Shown here one piece after another: positions 44,501 through 52,088 of a stretch of DNA of 64,000 bases (position 1 is its first letter; each line of letters starts with the position of its first letter). The stretch comes from DATLSM01 sp035534175. GTDB taxonomy: Bacteria > Actinomycetota > Thermoleophilia > Solirubrobacterales > 70-9. Location: positions 32,197 to 96,196 of the forward strand of contig DATLSM010000109.1 in the NCBI GenBank assembly GCA_035534175.1, given 5' to 3'. Made by a program: the position numbers and the translations under genes. The notes beneath the pieces are model-generated. The model saw only the letters and a program-made list of their open reading frames with translations. It was not told the origin of the DNA and searched no databases.

Positions 44501-44992
44501 GGCGGCGAGGAGTCGAGGGGGGAGGAGGCACCCGAGCCGGTTCGCCTCGACGTTGCGGTCGACGCCTATCTGCCGGCCTCCTTCGTCCCCTTCGAGGCGG
44601 CGAAGATCGACATCCACCGCCGCATCGCCGCCGCCCGCGAGCCCGGCGATCTGCGCGCCATCCGCGACGAGCTGAGCGACCGTTTCGGCCCCCTGCCGGC
44701 GGCGGCCGAGAACCTGCTGAAGCTCCAGGCGGCGCGCCTGGAGCTGGGGCTGGCGGGAGCGCGCAACGTCGAGTTCCGCGGCGGCAGGCTGAGCGTCACC
44801 GGAGTCGAGCTCGATTCCGAGGAGGCCGGCGCGCTGCGGGGCCAGATCGAGGGGGCGGTCTATGAGTGGAGGGAGAAGACCGCCGCGGTGCGGGTCCCGG
44901 ATGAGCCCGAGGCGCGCCTCGCCGCCGTCCTCGCCATGGCCGCCGGCTTGAGGGATGCGAGGCGCTCTTCAGATATGCTGCCGACGGCGTGA
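41543..44992 (+). CDS. mfd: Transcription-repair coupling factor Mfd
   Basis: The product has 1149 residues. It has UvrB-like N-terminal domains, an RNA polymerase-interaction domain (residues about 475-540; GDYVVHEDHGVARFAGFE) and a RecG-like translocase with Walker A GDVGFGKTE (about 628-636) and DEEQRFG (about 729-735). A C-terminal TRCF domain follows. Mfd removes stalled RNA polymerase and recruits UvrA. A TAGACT box (41528-41533) lies 9 nt before the ATG. MazG, the usual downstream neighbour in mycobacteria, is absent. Confidence 0.97.
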   Translation: MSLRPMLEIAGENERVHALAGRVRAAADGGEKVTLGASATLRPLLLAALLEDDRALAGRPVLLVSADDRSARDLAADLRAYLAPRRVRLYPSRGTGYASHVTPPPHLVGLRIDALDALSAARGEGRDPSGSPKRRSRVAAAAEEDPVVVASATALAEAVPDASLRPAGFLISRGEEIDLGRAAADLSAAGYERVDQVTERGQFAVRGGILDAFPATEERAVRIELFGEEVESMRWFSTFTQRSLGEAERVELAPAAELDVEHRELAELAAMEAAEKGEPLANLADLLPLDRFQAPLDLVPAGAAVILAAAEEIPPALRDHWEDATTAMHAEDAKHLYVDVAAPLVERAALSLTGAGEEDEDAFRASRAESPARSVKEAESELEKLVRSGYRTVVAFDNRGEAERARYGLDRLDATLLQGGRLSPEPGLAFAEARLREGFLSPELRLAVYPFRRLVHRRRRAEDTVPGAARGRLAFGDLRVGDYVVHEDHGVARFAGFETREVGGVTRDYLYLEYKGEDRVYVPTEQLAKLSRYIGSGGEPTLSALGGKRWENMKARARRAAGALAGELLNLYAERRSRTGHPFSPDGEWQIALERAFPYRETADQLEAIEAVKGDMEVGRPMDRLVCGDVGFGKTEVALRAAVKAAADGKQVLMLVPTTILAQQHLGTFRERLADLPFAVEGVSRLRKPAEVRRVLAAFEAGGVDILIGTHRLLSRDVRARDLGLVIVDEEQRFGVKQKELLRQLKLKVDVLALSATPIPRTLQMSLAGLRDISVIETAPEGRRPVRTYVGPYDEDLVRRAIEREVERGGQAFFLHNRVDSLPQIAERLRGLVPKARFAEAHGQMDEERLEETMLDFLRGGADCLVTTTIIESGLDIPTANTLIVERADQLGLSQAYQIRGRVGRSRERAFAYLLYPSPEALTEEAAARLSTLADHTELGSGFRIAMRDLDIRGAGNLLGDEQSGHVAAVGFELYCQMIDDAVAAAGGEESRGEEAPEPVRLDVAVDAYLPASFVPFEAAKIDIHRRIAAAREPGDLRAIRDELSDRFGPLPAAAENLLKLQAARLELGLAGARNVEFRGGRLSVTGVELDSEEAGALRGQIEGAVYEWREKTAAVRVPDEPEARLAAVLAMAAGLRDARRSSDMLPTA

Positions 44993-46407
44993 GTCCGAGC
45001 CAGCGCAAAAGACCCACGGAGGGCCAGGGGAAAGGCGAGAGCGCCGGGCTCTCCCCTGCTGCCACTCCGATCCAGCAGCTGGGCCTCGCGGCCTTCGGAA
45101 TCGCCTTCATCCTCCTCTTCGCCGGTTTCGCCATCGGCCAGGGCATCGGCTATCCGAGCGTCGCCGCCGGTGACGTGGCGCTGGTGGAAGGCGTCCCGTC
45201 CACCCTGGGCCACGTTTCCGAAGCCCAGTACAACGTGGCTCTGGCCCAGGCCGCGTCCCAGTCGGGGCAGAAAAAACTCCCCAAACCGGGTGAAAAAGCC
45301 TACGAAGAATTGACGAAATCCGCGCTCGGGCAGATCTTCGACACGATCTGGATCCAGGGCCAGGCGATGGAAATGGGAATAACCGCGACGTCCAAACAGA
45401 TCGCCACGCAGCTCGCCCAGATCAAAAAACAGAACTTCAAAACCCCGGCCGAGTACAAGAAATTCCTCAAAACGTCTCATTTCACCCAGGCCGACGTCAA
45501 CGAAAGGGTCAGGCTGCAGCTGCTCAGCACCGAGATCCAGCAGCAGATCGCCAAAGGCTCCTCGACTCCCTCCAGCTCCCGCATCCAGGCCTACTACGAG
45601 GCGGCCAAGGCGACGCAGTTCACGACGCCGCCCTCGCGCGACATCCGCCTCGTCCTGAACAAAGACCAGGCCAAGGTCGAAGGGGCGAAGGCCCAGCTGG
45701 AAAAGGACCACTCGACGGCGGGCTGGGCGAAGGTCGCGAAGAAATACTCGACCGACCCGACGACCAAAACGGCCGGCGGCCTGGAGGCCGGGGTGACCGA
45801 AGGACGGTTCCCCGAACCGCTGAACAGCGATGTCTTCAGTGCGCCAAAGGGTCAGCTGGTGGGGCCGGTCAAAACCTCCGCCGGTTACTACCTGTTCGTG
45901 GTCGAAAAAGAGACGCCGAAGAAAGTCCAGCCGCTCTCCCAGGCGAAAACCCAGATCAGCTCCCAGCTGACCCAGCAGACCCAGCAGGAAGCCTTCACCC
46001 AGTTCGTCAGCGACTACAGCAGCAAGTGGCAGATGCGCACCTTCTGCGCCGCGGGCTTTGTGATCGAACGCTGCGCCAACTACCCCGGCAGCGCGCATCC
46101 GGCCAGCGCCCCTCCCGGCTGTTACGAAGCGAACCCCAAAGGCGGCCTTCCCGCCGCCTGTCCGGCACCGGTCCAAGAGCTGGCGCCCGCCCTCCCGGGC
46201 ACGGTCACCGTCCTTGCTCCCAAAGGCCAGCAGCTGCCGCAGCGACCGCAGCCGGCCGGCCTCAAAACGGAATCCACGGCGACCAGCGGCCTGGGCGGGG
46301 TCATCCCGGGGGCAACGGGCGCACCGGGGGCAACGGGCGCACCGGGCGCACCGGGCGCGACGGGCGCGACCGAAGCCGGCGCCGCCGGCGCCTCGGGCGC
46401 GCCCTAG
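44989..46407 (+). CDS. Membrane-anchored parvulin-type peptidyl-prolyl isomerase with collagen-like tail
   Basis: The product is 472 residues from GTG 44989, overlapping mfd by 4 bp. A membrane anchor (about 30-52) is followed by a SurA/PrsA-like helical chaperone domain (60-205). A parvulin domain follows (215-310; SRDIRLVLNKDQA, YSTDPTTKTAGGLEAGVTEG, GPVKTSAGYYLFVVE). Four Cys near 348-385 may form disulfides. The last 30 residues are Gly-X-Y triplets (GATGAPGATGAPGAPGATGA), collagen-like. Codon use is odd: Lys and Glu often use AAA and GAA, unlike the AAG/GAG neighbours. It probably folds exported proteins. Confidence 0.85.
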   Translation: MSPSQRKRPTEGQGKGESAGLSPAATPIQQLGLAAFGIAFILLFAGFAIGQGIGYPSVAAGDVALVEGVPSTLGHVSEAQYNVALAQAASQSGQKKLPKPGEKAYEELTKSALGQIFDTIWIQGQAMEMGITATSKQIATQLAQIKKQNFKTPAEYKKFLKTSHFTQADVNERVRLQLLSTEIQQQIAKGSSTPSSSRIQAYYEAAKATQFTTPPSRDIRLVLNKDQAKVEGAKAQLEKDHSTAGWAKVAKKYSTDPTTKTAGGLEAGVTEGRFPEPLNSDVFSAPKGQLVGPVKTSAGYYLFVVEKETPKKVQPLSQAKTQISSQLTQQTQQEAFTQFVSDYSSKWQMRTFCAAGFVIERCANYPGSAHPASAPPGCYEANPKGGLPAACPAPVQELAPALPGTVTVLAPKGQQLPQRPQPAGLKTESTATSGLGGVIPGATGAPGATGAPGAPGATGATEAGAAGASGAP

Positions 46408-46460
46408 GCGGTCCAGTCTCCTGCGGCCCAGCCGGTAAATAGACTGCGCCGCGCCTGTAG

Positions 46461-47756
46461 ATGAGCGTCATCGCCTCCATCCACGCGCGGCAGATCCTCG
46501 ACTCGCGCGGCAACCCGACGGTCGAGGTGAAGGTGACCCTGGCCTCCGGCGCCAGCGGGATCGCCGCGGTGCCATCGGGCGCCTCGACCGGCGAGTTTGA
46601 GGCGATCGAGCTGCGCGACGGCGGCGGGGCGTGGGGCGGCAAGGGGGTCTCGCGCGCCGTGGCCAACGTCAACGGCGAGATCGCCGCGGCGCTGACCGGC
46701 GCGCGCGCCGCCGAGCAGGGAGCCCTGGACGAGACGATGATCGAGCTGGACGCGACGCCAAACAAGGGGCGGCTCGGGGCGAATGCGATCCTCGGAGTCT
46801 CGCTGGCCACGGCCAGGGCCGCGGCCGCCGATTCCCGCCAGCCGCTCTACCGCTACCTGGCCGAGCTGTACGGGGGGGGCGAGCCGACCATGCTTCCGGT
46901 GCCGATGATGAACGTCCTCAACGGCGGAGCCCACGCCGACAACTCGGTCGACTTCCAGGAGTTCATGGTCGTGCCCGCGGGGGCCGCCAGCTTCTCGCAG
47001 TGCCTGCGCTACGGGGTCGAGGTCTTCCACGCCCTGAGGAAGAGCCTGGCCTCGCGCGGCCTGTCGACCGCGGGGGGCGATGAGGGAGGCTTCGCCCCCA
47101 ACCTGGAGTCCAACGAGGCGGCGCTGCAGGCGGTGCTCGCCGGAGTCGAGGCAGCCGGCTATGAGCCCGGCGTCGACGTCCTCATCGCCCTGGACCCGGC
47201 GAGCAGCGAGTTCTTCGCCGACGGCGCCTACGTGCTGGAGCACGAGGGCCGTATCCTCTCCCCCTCAGAGATGGCCTCCTACTGGGAGGACGCCTGCTCT
47301 CGCTACCCGATCCTCTCGCTCGAGGACGGCATGGACGAGGAGGACTGGGAGGGTTGGAAACTGCTGACCGAGCGGTTGGGGGAGCGGGTCCAGCTGGTCG
47401 GCGACGATCTCTTCGTCACCAACCCGCAGCGGCTGCGGCGCGGGATCGAGCTTGGGGTCGCCAACTCGATCCTGATCAAGGTCAACCAGATCGGCACCCT
47501 GAGCGAGACCCTGGAGGCGATCCGCGCGGCGCGCGATGCTGGCTACACGACGGTCATCTCCCACCGCTCGGGCGAGACCGAAGACACGACGATCGCCGAT
47601 CTGGCCGTGGCCACCGGCGCCGGACAGATCAAGACCGGCGCTCCGTCGCGCACCGATCGGGTCGCCAAGTACAACCGGCTGCTGCGGATCGAGGAGGAGC
47701 TGGGCGATAGGGCGGAGTTCCCCGGCCTGCAGGCGTTCCGCCAGCGGTCCGGGTAA
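46461..47756 (+). CDS. eno: Enolase
   Basis: A 431-residue glycolytic enolase that interconverts 2-phosphoglycerate and phosphoenolpyruvate. Features are ARQILDSRGNPTVEVKV, PSGASTGEFEAIELRDGG, MMNVLNGGAHADNSVDFQEF, the metal ligands in LALDPASSEF, LSLEDGMDE and VGDDLFVTN, and the signature ILIKVNQIGTLSETLEA followed by SHRSGETED. It precedes ftsB, as in other actinobacteria. Confidence 0.97.
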   Translation: MSVIASIHARQILDSRGNPTVEVKVTLASGASGIAAVPSGASTGEFEAIELRDGGGAWGGKGVSRAVANVNGEIAAALTGARAAEQGALDETMIELDATPNKGRLGANAILGVSLATARAAAADSRQPLYRYLAELYGGGEPTMLPVPMMNVLNGGAHADNSVDFQEFMVVPAGAASFSQCLRYGVEVFHALRKSLASRGLSTAGGDEGGFAPNLESNEAALQAVLAGVEAAGYEPGVDVLIALDPASSEFFADGAYVLEHEGRILSPSEMASYWEDACSRYPILSLEDGMDEEDWEGWKLLTERLGERVQLVGDDLFVTNPQRLRRGIELGVANSILIKVNQIGTLSETLEAIRAARDAGYTTVISHRSGETEDTTIADLAVATGAGQIKTGAPSRTDRVAKYNRLLRIEEELGDRAEFPGLQAFRQRSG

Positions 47757-47793
47757 ATGCAGGAAAGCGGCTCCCCGCCGCAAATGGACAGGA

Positions 47794-48138
47794 GTGCCAC
47801 AACGCCGGCGCCCCCCCCGTCGCCCAGCCCCCCGCCGGAGGCCCGCCGCGCGACGCGGCTCCAGCCGGGTCAACTGGGAGCGGGTCGGCCGGGTCGCACT
47901 GACCCTGGTCCTCGCCGCCGTCCTCTACTCCTACCTGAACCCGGCGATCGACTTCGTCAATACCTACTCCGCGACGAGCGCGGCGAAGGCACAGCTGCAC
48001 GATCTGCAGCACGAGAACACCCACCTACACCACCTGGCGAAGACGGCAGAAGACCCGCTGGTGGTCGAAGGTCGGGCGCGCTCCCAGGGGATGGTCGCCG
48101 AAGGCGAGACCCCGGTGGTTGTGCGCGGGCTCAACTGA
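47794..48138 (+). CDS. ftsB: FtsB/DivIC-type septum formation initiator
   Basis: The product is 114 residues from GTG 47794. A basic, Pro/Arg-rich cytoplasmic tail (1-30) is followed by one membrane helix (about 35-55, VALTLVLAAVLYSYLNPAIDF) and a coiled coil (60-85, AKAQLHDLQHENTHLHHLAK). It ends with VEGRARSQGMVAEGETPVVV, the usual family end. FtsB bridges early and late divisome proteins with FtsL and FtsQ. Its place after eno supports the assignment. AGGAG overlaps the GTG, so the start is not certain. Confidence 0.85.
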   Translation: MPQRRRPPRRPAPRRRPAARRGSSRVNWERVGRVALTLVLAAVLYSYLNPAIDFVNTYSATSAAKAQLHDLQHENTHLHHLAKTAEDPLVVEGRARSQGMVAEGETPVVVRGLN

Positions 48139-48156
48139 GCGGGCCGGGAGCCACCG

Positions 48157-50388
48157 GTGGTTAGCGCCGGCTCCTACCTCCTGAGCTCGGTCTATCTCCT
48201 CGCCCTGGCTCTGTGCCTCGGTTTCAGCGCCTTCCGCCTTCGTCGACACCTCCTGCCGACCTGGGACGGTGCCCCGGCCCGCCTGGTCGAGGCGGTGACG
48301 GGCATCGCCCTGCTGATCTGGCTGGCGGAGGTCCTCGGCTCGGTCAACCTCTTCTACGCCGGGACCCTGGTCGGAGCCTCGATCCTCCTCGCGGCGATCG
48401 TCCTCTGGCGGGTTCCGGCCGCTGCGGCCGGTGGCACCGAGGGGGGAATCCCCCCCGAGGAGGCCCCAGCCGCCGCCACGGCTGGGGGTGGGTCGGCGAG
48501 GACGAGGGGAGCGGCCGGCCCGAGCGCCTTGCCGATGGTGATAGCGGTGGGCGTCATAGCGGTTGTCTTCGCCCACTGGGGCCTGGGGACCAAGGGGGCA
48601 CTTGACCGAGGCATCTCCAACTTCGACTCGCTCTGGTACCACATGCCGTTCGCCGTCGACATGGTGCAGAGCCACTCCCTGACCGGGATGCACTACACCG
48701 ACACGGTCTTTACCAACTGGTTTTACCCGCAGAACTCGGAGCTGGTGCACGCGGTCGGGATTCTGCTGAGCGGCAGGGACACGCTCTCGCTGTTCGTCAA
48801 CCTCGGCTGGCTGGCGCTCGCCTTCCTCGCCGCCTGGTGCGTCGGGCGGCCCTACGGCCGCGGCCACCTGACGGTCCTCGCCGCGGCGATCCTGCTCGAA
48901 TGCCACACCCTGCTGGTGCGCGAGCCCGGGGCGGCCAAGAACGACCTGGCGGCCGCCTCCCTGCTGCTTGCGGCGATCGCGATTCTGGTCAACGCCTGGT
49001 CCCAGCGCCCCAGCGCCGGGCCCGAGCGGGAGGAGGGGAGGGGATCTCTTCCGCTCGGCTGGCCGCTGGCCGCCGCCGGGCTGGCGGTGGGTCTCGCCGC
49101 CGGGACCAAGGTGACCGTGCTGGCGATGGCCGCGGCGCTGAGCGTCGCGGTGGTGGTCCTTGCACCGGGGGGCAGGCGATGGGCGGCGCTTCGGTGGTGG
49201 TTGGTTCCGGCCCTCGCCGGCGGCGGCTTCTGGTATCTGCGCAACCTGATCTTCGCCGGCAGCCCGCTGCCCGAGATCGCGCATCTGGGGCCGATCTCCC
49301 TGCCCCATCCCCTGCGGCTGCAGACCGCCCGGCCGGGCTTCAGCATCGCCCACTACGCGACCGACACGAGCGTCTGGCGCGCATACTTCCTCCCCGGCCT
49401 GCACCAGGCCTTCGGCCCGCTCTGGCCCTTGGTGGTCGGTGGCGCCGCCATCGCCGCGCTGGCGGCGATCGTCGGTGGACGCGACCGGGTGCTGCGCTGG
49501 ATCGGTGGCGTCGCCCTGTTCGGGATGGTCGCCTATCTGTTCACCCCGCTCAGCGCCGCCGGGGCGCAGGGGCGCCCGGTGGCCTTCGCGATCAACGTCC
49601 GCTACGTCGAAGCGGCGCTGCTGGCCGGGCTGGTGCTGGTGCCGCTGGCGAAGGCCTTCGATGGCCCGCGGCGCCAGTGGGCCCTGATCGCCGCGATGCT
49701 CCTCGTCCTCGGGGTCACCGACCGCTCCGACGCCGTCCTGCGCGACCCGGGGCGGGTCTTCGCCTGGTTCCTGGTGGCGCTCCTCGTACTGGTGCCCGCG
49801 GCGCTGCTTTACGCCCGCAGCCGGGGTGCCCGCACTTCCGCCGTCGCCGCCGGCTTCGCCGTCCTGGCGATCGTCGCGATCGGGATCGGCTACCCGCTCC
49901 AGCGCGACTACCTGCGCGACCGCTTCCGCAATGCCGTCGCCGCCACGAGCATTCCCGGTGAAAGCCTCAACTCCGCCTACCGCTGGGCGCGCAAGATAAG
50001 CGGCGCCCGCATCGGCCTCGCCGGCACCAGCGCCGGATTCCTCCAGTACGGCTTCTTCGGCGCCGACCTCTCCAACCGCGTCATCTACCTGGGGGAAAAG
50101 GGGCCTCACGGCGCCTTCAACGCGATCCCCACCTGCGAGGGCTTCCGCGCCGCGGTCAACGCCGCCGACCTCGACTACCTGGTCACGGCCCCGTTCCTCA
50201 ACTTCATCCACACAAGTCACCCGATCGCCTCACCCGAGGCCGGCTGGCTGCGGGGCGAGACCGCCGTGACCCCGATCCTCCGCAGCGGCCGGGTCACCGT
50301 CTGGAGGGTGCGGGGAGCGCTCGATCCCGGCGCCTGCGGCCCGCTCAACGCCCCTCTGCGCCGCACCCCCAACGCCCCCGGCGCATGA
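48157..50388 (+). CDS. Large polytopic membrane protein, GT-C glycosyltransferase-like
   Basis: The product is 743 residues from GTG 48157. At least 12 hydrophobic segments and a soluble C-terminal region (from about 595) are visible. An outside loop early in the protein has NFDSLWYHMPFAVDMVQSHS and NWFYPQNSELVH, a layout like GT-C enzymes acting on lipid-linked sugars. No catalytic Asp-Glu pair is certain. Residues 90-130 are a low-complexity Ala/Gly loop. It begins 18 nt after ftsB and overlaps the next gene by 4 bp. A role in cell-envelope glycan assembly is inferred. Confidence 0.65.
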   Translation: MVSAGSYLLSSVYLLALALCLGFSAFRLRRHLLPTWDGAPARLVEAVTGIALLIWLAEVLGSVNLFYAGTLVGASILLAAIVLWRVPAAAAGGTEGGIPPEEAPAAATAGGGSARTRGAAGPSALPMVIAVGVIAVVFAHWGLGTKGALDRGISNFDSLWYHMPFAVDMVQSHSLTGMHYTDTVFTNWFYPQNSELVHAVGILLSGRDTLSLFVNLGWLALAFLAAWCVGRPYGRGHLTVLAAAILLECHTLLVREPGAAKNDLAAASLLLAAIAILVNAWSQRPSAGPEREEGRGSLPLGWPLAAAGLAVGLAAGTKVTVLAMAAALSVAVVVLAPGGRRWAALRWWLVPALAGGGFWYLRNLIFAGSPLPEIAHLGPISLPHPLRLQTARPGFSIAHYATDTSVWRAYFLPGLHQAFGPLWPLVVGGAAIAALAAIVGGRDRVLRWIGGVALFGMVAYLFTPLSAAGAQGRPVAFAINVRYVEAALLAGLVLVPLAKAFDGPRRQWALIAAMLLVLGVTDRSDAVLRDPGRVFAWFLVALLVLVPAALLYARSRGARTSAVAAGFAVLAIVAIGIGYPLQRDYLRDRFRNAVAATSIPGESLNSAYRWARKISGARIGLAGTSAGFLQYGFFGADLSNRVIYLGEKGPHGAFNAIPTCEGFRAAVNAADLDYLVTAPFLNFIHTSHPIASPEAGWLRGETAVTPILRSGRVTVWRVRGALDPGACGPLNAPLRRTPNAPGA

Positions 50389-50741
50389 GCCCTGCGCCTG
50401 GATACCCTGGCCCGGTGGGGTATCCGCTCGAGAACGCGCTCTTCCAGTGGGAGGACGGATGGCGGGCGCTGCAGGAGCTCTCAGCCGACCCATCCAGCCG
50501 ACGCCGCGCCGACCGGGTGATCGACGCTGTGCGCGAGGGGCTGCGGCGGCGGATCGGGCCGTCCTTCACCGCCGCCGAGCTCGCCGATCTCTACGGCCGG
50601 GGCACCGACTGGTGTCTGCAGGCGGCATTTGAGGCGGCTCCGGGTCTGGACGCCGACCCCCTCTCGCTCGCCGACGCGGCCTTCTGGCTCTACCTGCGCA
50701 GTGCCAGCGACTTCGCCGGCGGTCCGAGTCTAGTCGTCTGA
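50385..50741 (+). CDS. Small protein of unknown function
   Basis: The product is 118 residues from ATG 50385, overlapping the previous stop. GTG 50415, with a TACCCT box 6 nt before it, is an alternative. It is soluble and mostly helical: NALFQWEDGWRALQELSAD, RRRADRVIDAVREGLRRRIG, FTAAELADLYGRGTDWCLQ. The final 12 bp overlap the end of the convergent gene at 50730-51290. Family not recognised. Confidence 0.65.
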   Translation: MSPAPGYPGPVGYPLENALFQWEDGWRALQELSADPSSRRRADRVIDAVREGLRRRIGPSFTAAELADLYGRGTDWCLQAAFEAAPGLDADPLSLADAAFWLYLRSASDFAGGPSLVV

Positions 50742-51290
50742 TTCGGGCGCCGGCTCGGAGGCGCCGACGCGCCGGATCACGATCTGGTCGGGGTCGATCC
50801 TGACCGTGACCTCTCGCTTGCCGGCCCAGTGCTCGGTGTAGACGGGGTTGTCCTTCACCGTCGGGTCAAGCCAGAGGCCGTAGCCGTCGGTCTCTCCGTG
50901 GTCGAAGGTCGCCTCCAGCTCTTTGCGCCGCCCGCGGCCCCCGCGTCGCCCGCGGCGCCGCCTGCGGCGTGGGTGGCCCTCGCCGCCGCCCTCCACCTCG
51001 CCCTCCTCCTCCACGATCTCCTCGCCCTCACCATCGCCCTCGCTCTCGTCCTCCTCGTCCTCGCCGTGGACTTCGGCGGTGGCCGCTTCTATCTCCGCTT
51101 CGATCTCATCGCGCAGGTCGATTTCAGAGCCAGCGTCCTCGGCGTCGGGCGAGAGGTCGTGCTGGTTGCGGAAATCGCGCAGTTCGGTGGCGCTGATTTC
51201 AAGCTGATGGGCGATCCAGGCGTCGGTCCGCCCCTGCCGGACCCAGGCGCGGATCTGGTTGAGTTGCGGCTTGAGCGAGCGTCTGGGCAT
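50730..51290 (-). CDS. DNA-binding-like protein with acidic and Arg-rich segments
   Basis: The product has 186 residues. An HTH-like N-terminus (LNQIRAWVRQGRTDAWIAHQ, then LEISATELRDFRNQH) is followed by a very acidic stretch (55-105, mostly Glu/Asp) and a basic run (107-125, RRRRRRGRRGGRGRR). The C-terminal domain has EATFDHGETDGYGLWLDP and KREVTVRIDPDQIVIRRV. The charge blocks suggest a protein that binds nucleic acid or neutralises itself. It overlaps the convergent gene by 12 bp. Confidence 0.7.
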   Translation of the reverse strand: MPRRSLKPQLNQIRAWVRQGRTDAWIAHQLEISATELRDFRNQHDLSPDAEDAGSEIDLRDEIEAEIEAATAEVHGEDEEDESEGDGEGEEIVEEEGEVEGGGEGHPRRRRRRGRRGGRGRRKELEATFDHGETDGYGLWLDPTVKDNPVYTEHWAGKREVTVRIDPDQIVIRRVGASEPAPESDD

Positions 51291-51334
51291 CGGCGGGCGA
51301 GTCTATTCAACCGGGACCTTCTCCCGCCGGGTCG

Positions 51335-51574
51335 CTAGGCCATGAGGAAACCGAGCGCCTCGAACATCGCGACGACGACGACGACGACGGTAACGGTCAG
51401 GCAGACCGCGAGGACGCTGAAACGCACCTTGCTCTGCTGCTGCGTGCGGTCGATGCGCCGGGCGCGCGAGCGGTTCACGGCCCGGCGGCGAAGCTGCTCG
51501 CGGCGGCGACGCTCCAAGGTGGTCTCCTGCTCGAAGGCCGTCTCGAACTGGGAGATGCTCTGTCGCATTCGCAT
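51335..51574 (-). CDS. Small coiled-coil membrane protein
   Basis: The product is 79 residues from ATG 51574. An N-terminal charged helix (FETAFEQETTLERRRREQLR, then RRAVNRSRARRIDRTQQQ) precedes one membrane segment (about 50-72, FSVLAVCLTVTVVVVVVAMF). It lies 44 nt upstream of the HTH-like gene on the same strand. Family not recognised. Confidence 0.6.
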   Translation of the reverse strand: MRMRQSISQFETAFEQETTLERRRREQLRRRAVNRSRARRIDRTQQQSKVRFSVLAVCLTVTVVVVVVAMFEALGFLMA

Positions 51575-52088
51575 GGGTGGGGGGTGGCCCAGGGCCGGGC
51601 GGCAGGCTAGCAAAGCTGGCCGAAGGGCCCAGCCCGGGCAGATCTCGCGCCGGGCCCCAGGGCCCTCGCCGCCCTCGGTCTGAGCCCTTCAAAGGGCGGC
51701 GCGGGTCGCTGGTTGGAGGGATACTCAGCCGGCGGGCCAGACCCCGTCTGGCCGGGGTCGCCCTGACCAGGCGCCGCCCGGGTTGGACCTGGGCGAGCAG
51801 CCGCCGGCGCCTGGCGACCCCGACCGCGAAGATGGTCTCAACCCCGATCTGGCGGACGCGGTCGGTAGGCCCCGATGACGATCTCCATCCTGTCCCCAGC
51901 TCGCCCCCACGACGCTGCCACCGCCGGCCCGCTCATTTTCACCCGCTCCTGCGCTGCCAGATCAAGGGCCGCGAGCGGCGAGAGCCAGATCGCCGAGGCG
52001 ATCTGATCTCAGCTCCTCGGTCAAGGCCCTGGCCGCAGGCTCTCTCTCCCTGGCTGAGGGCCCCTAGACGCGCCTTTCGCGGGCCTGT
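51575..52088. other. 514 nt without a supportable gene; contains a strong hairpin
   Basis: No frame here shows family motifs. A perfect hairpin, GGCCAGAC-CCC-GTCTGGCC, lies at 51735-51753, with no T run. Near the right end an 8-bp inverted repeat (CCCTAGAC at 52062-52069, GTCTAGGG at 52087-52094) straddles the stop codon of the aldolase gene and may help end its transcription. Confidence 0.5.

Noticed and set aside
41441..44617. A 1058-codon frame on the minus strand
   Set aside because: It is antisense to mfd, whose motifs are all intact, and the antisense product has no family features.
46312..46400. Short near-repeats as a CRISPR array
   Set aside because: The repeats are 9-18 nt codon repeats of Gly-X-Y triplets inside an open frame, with no spacers and no cas genes.
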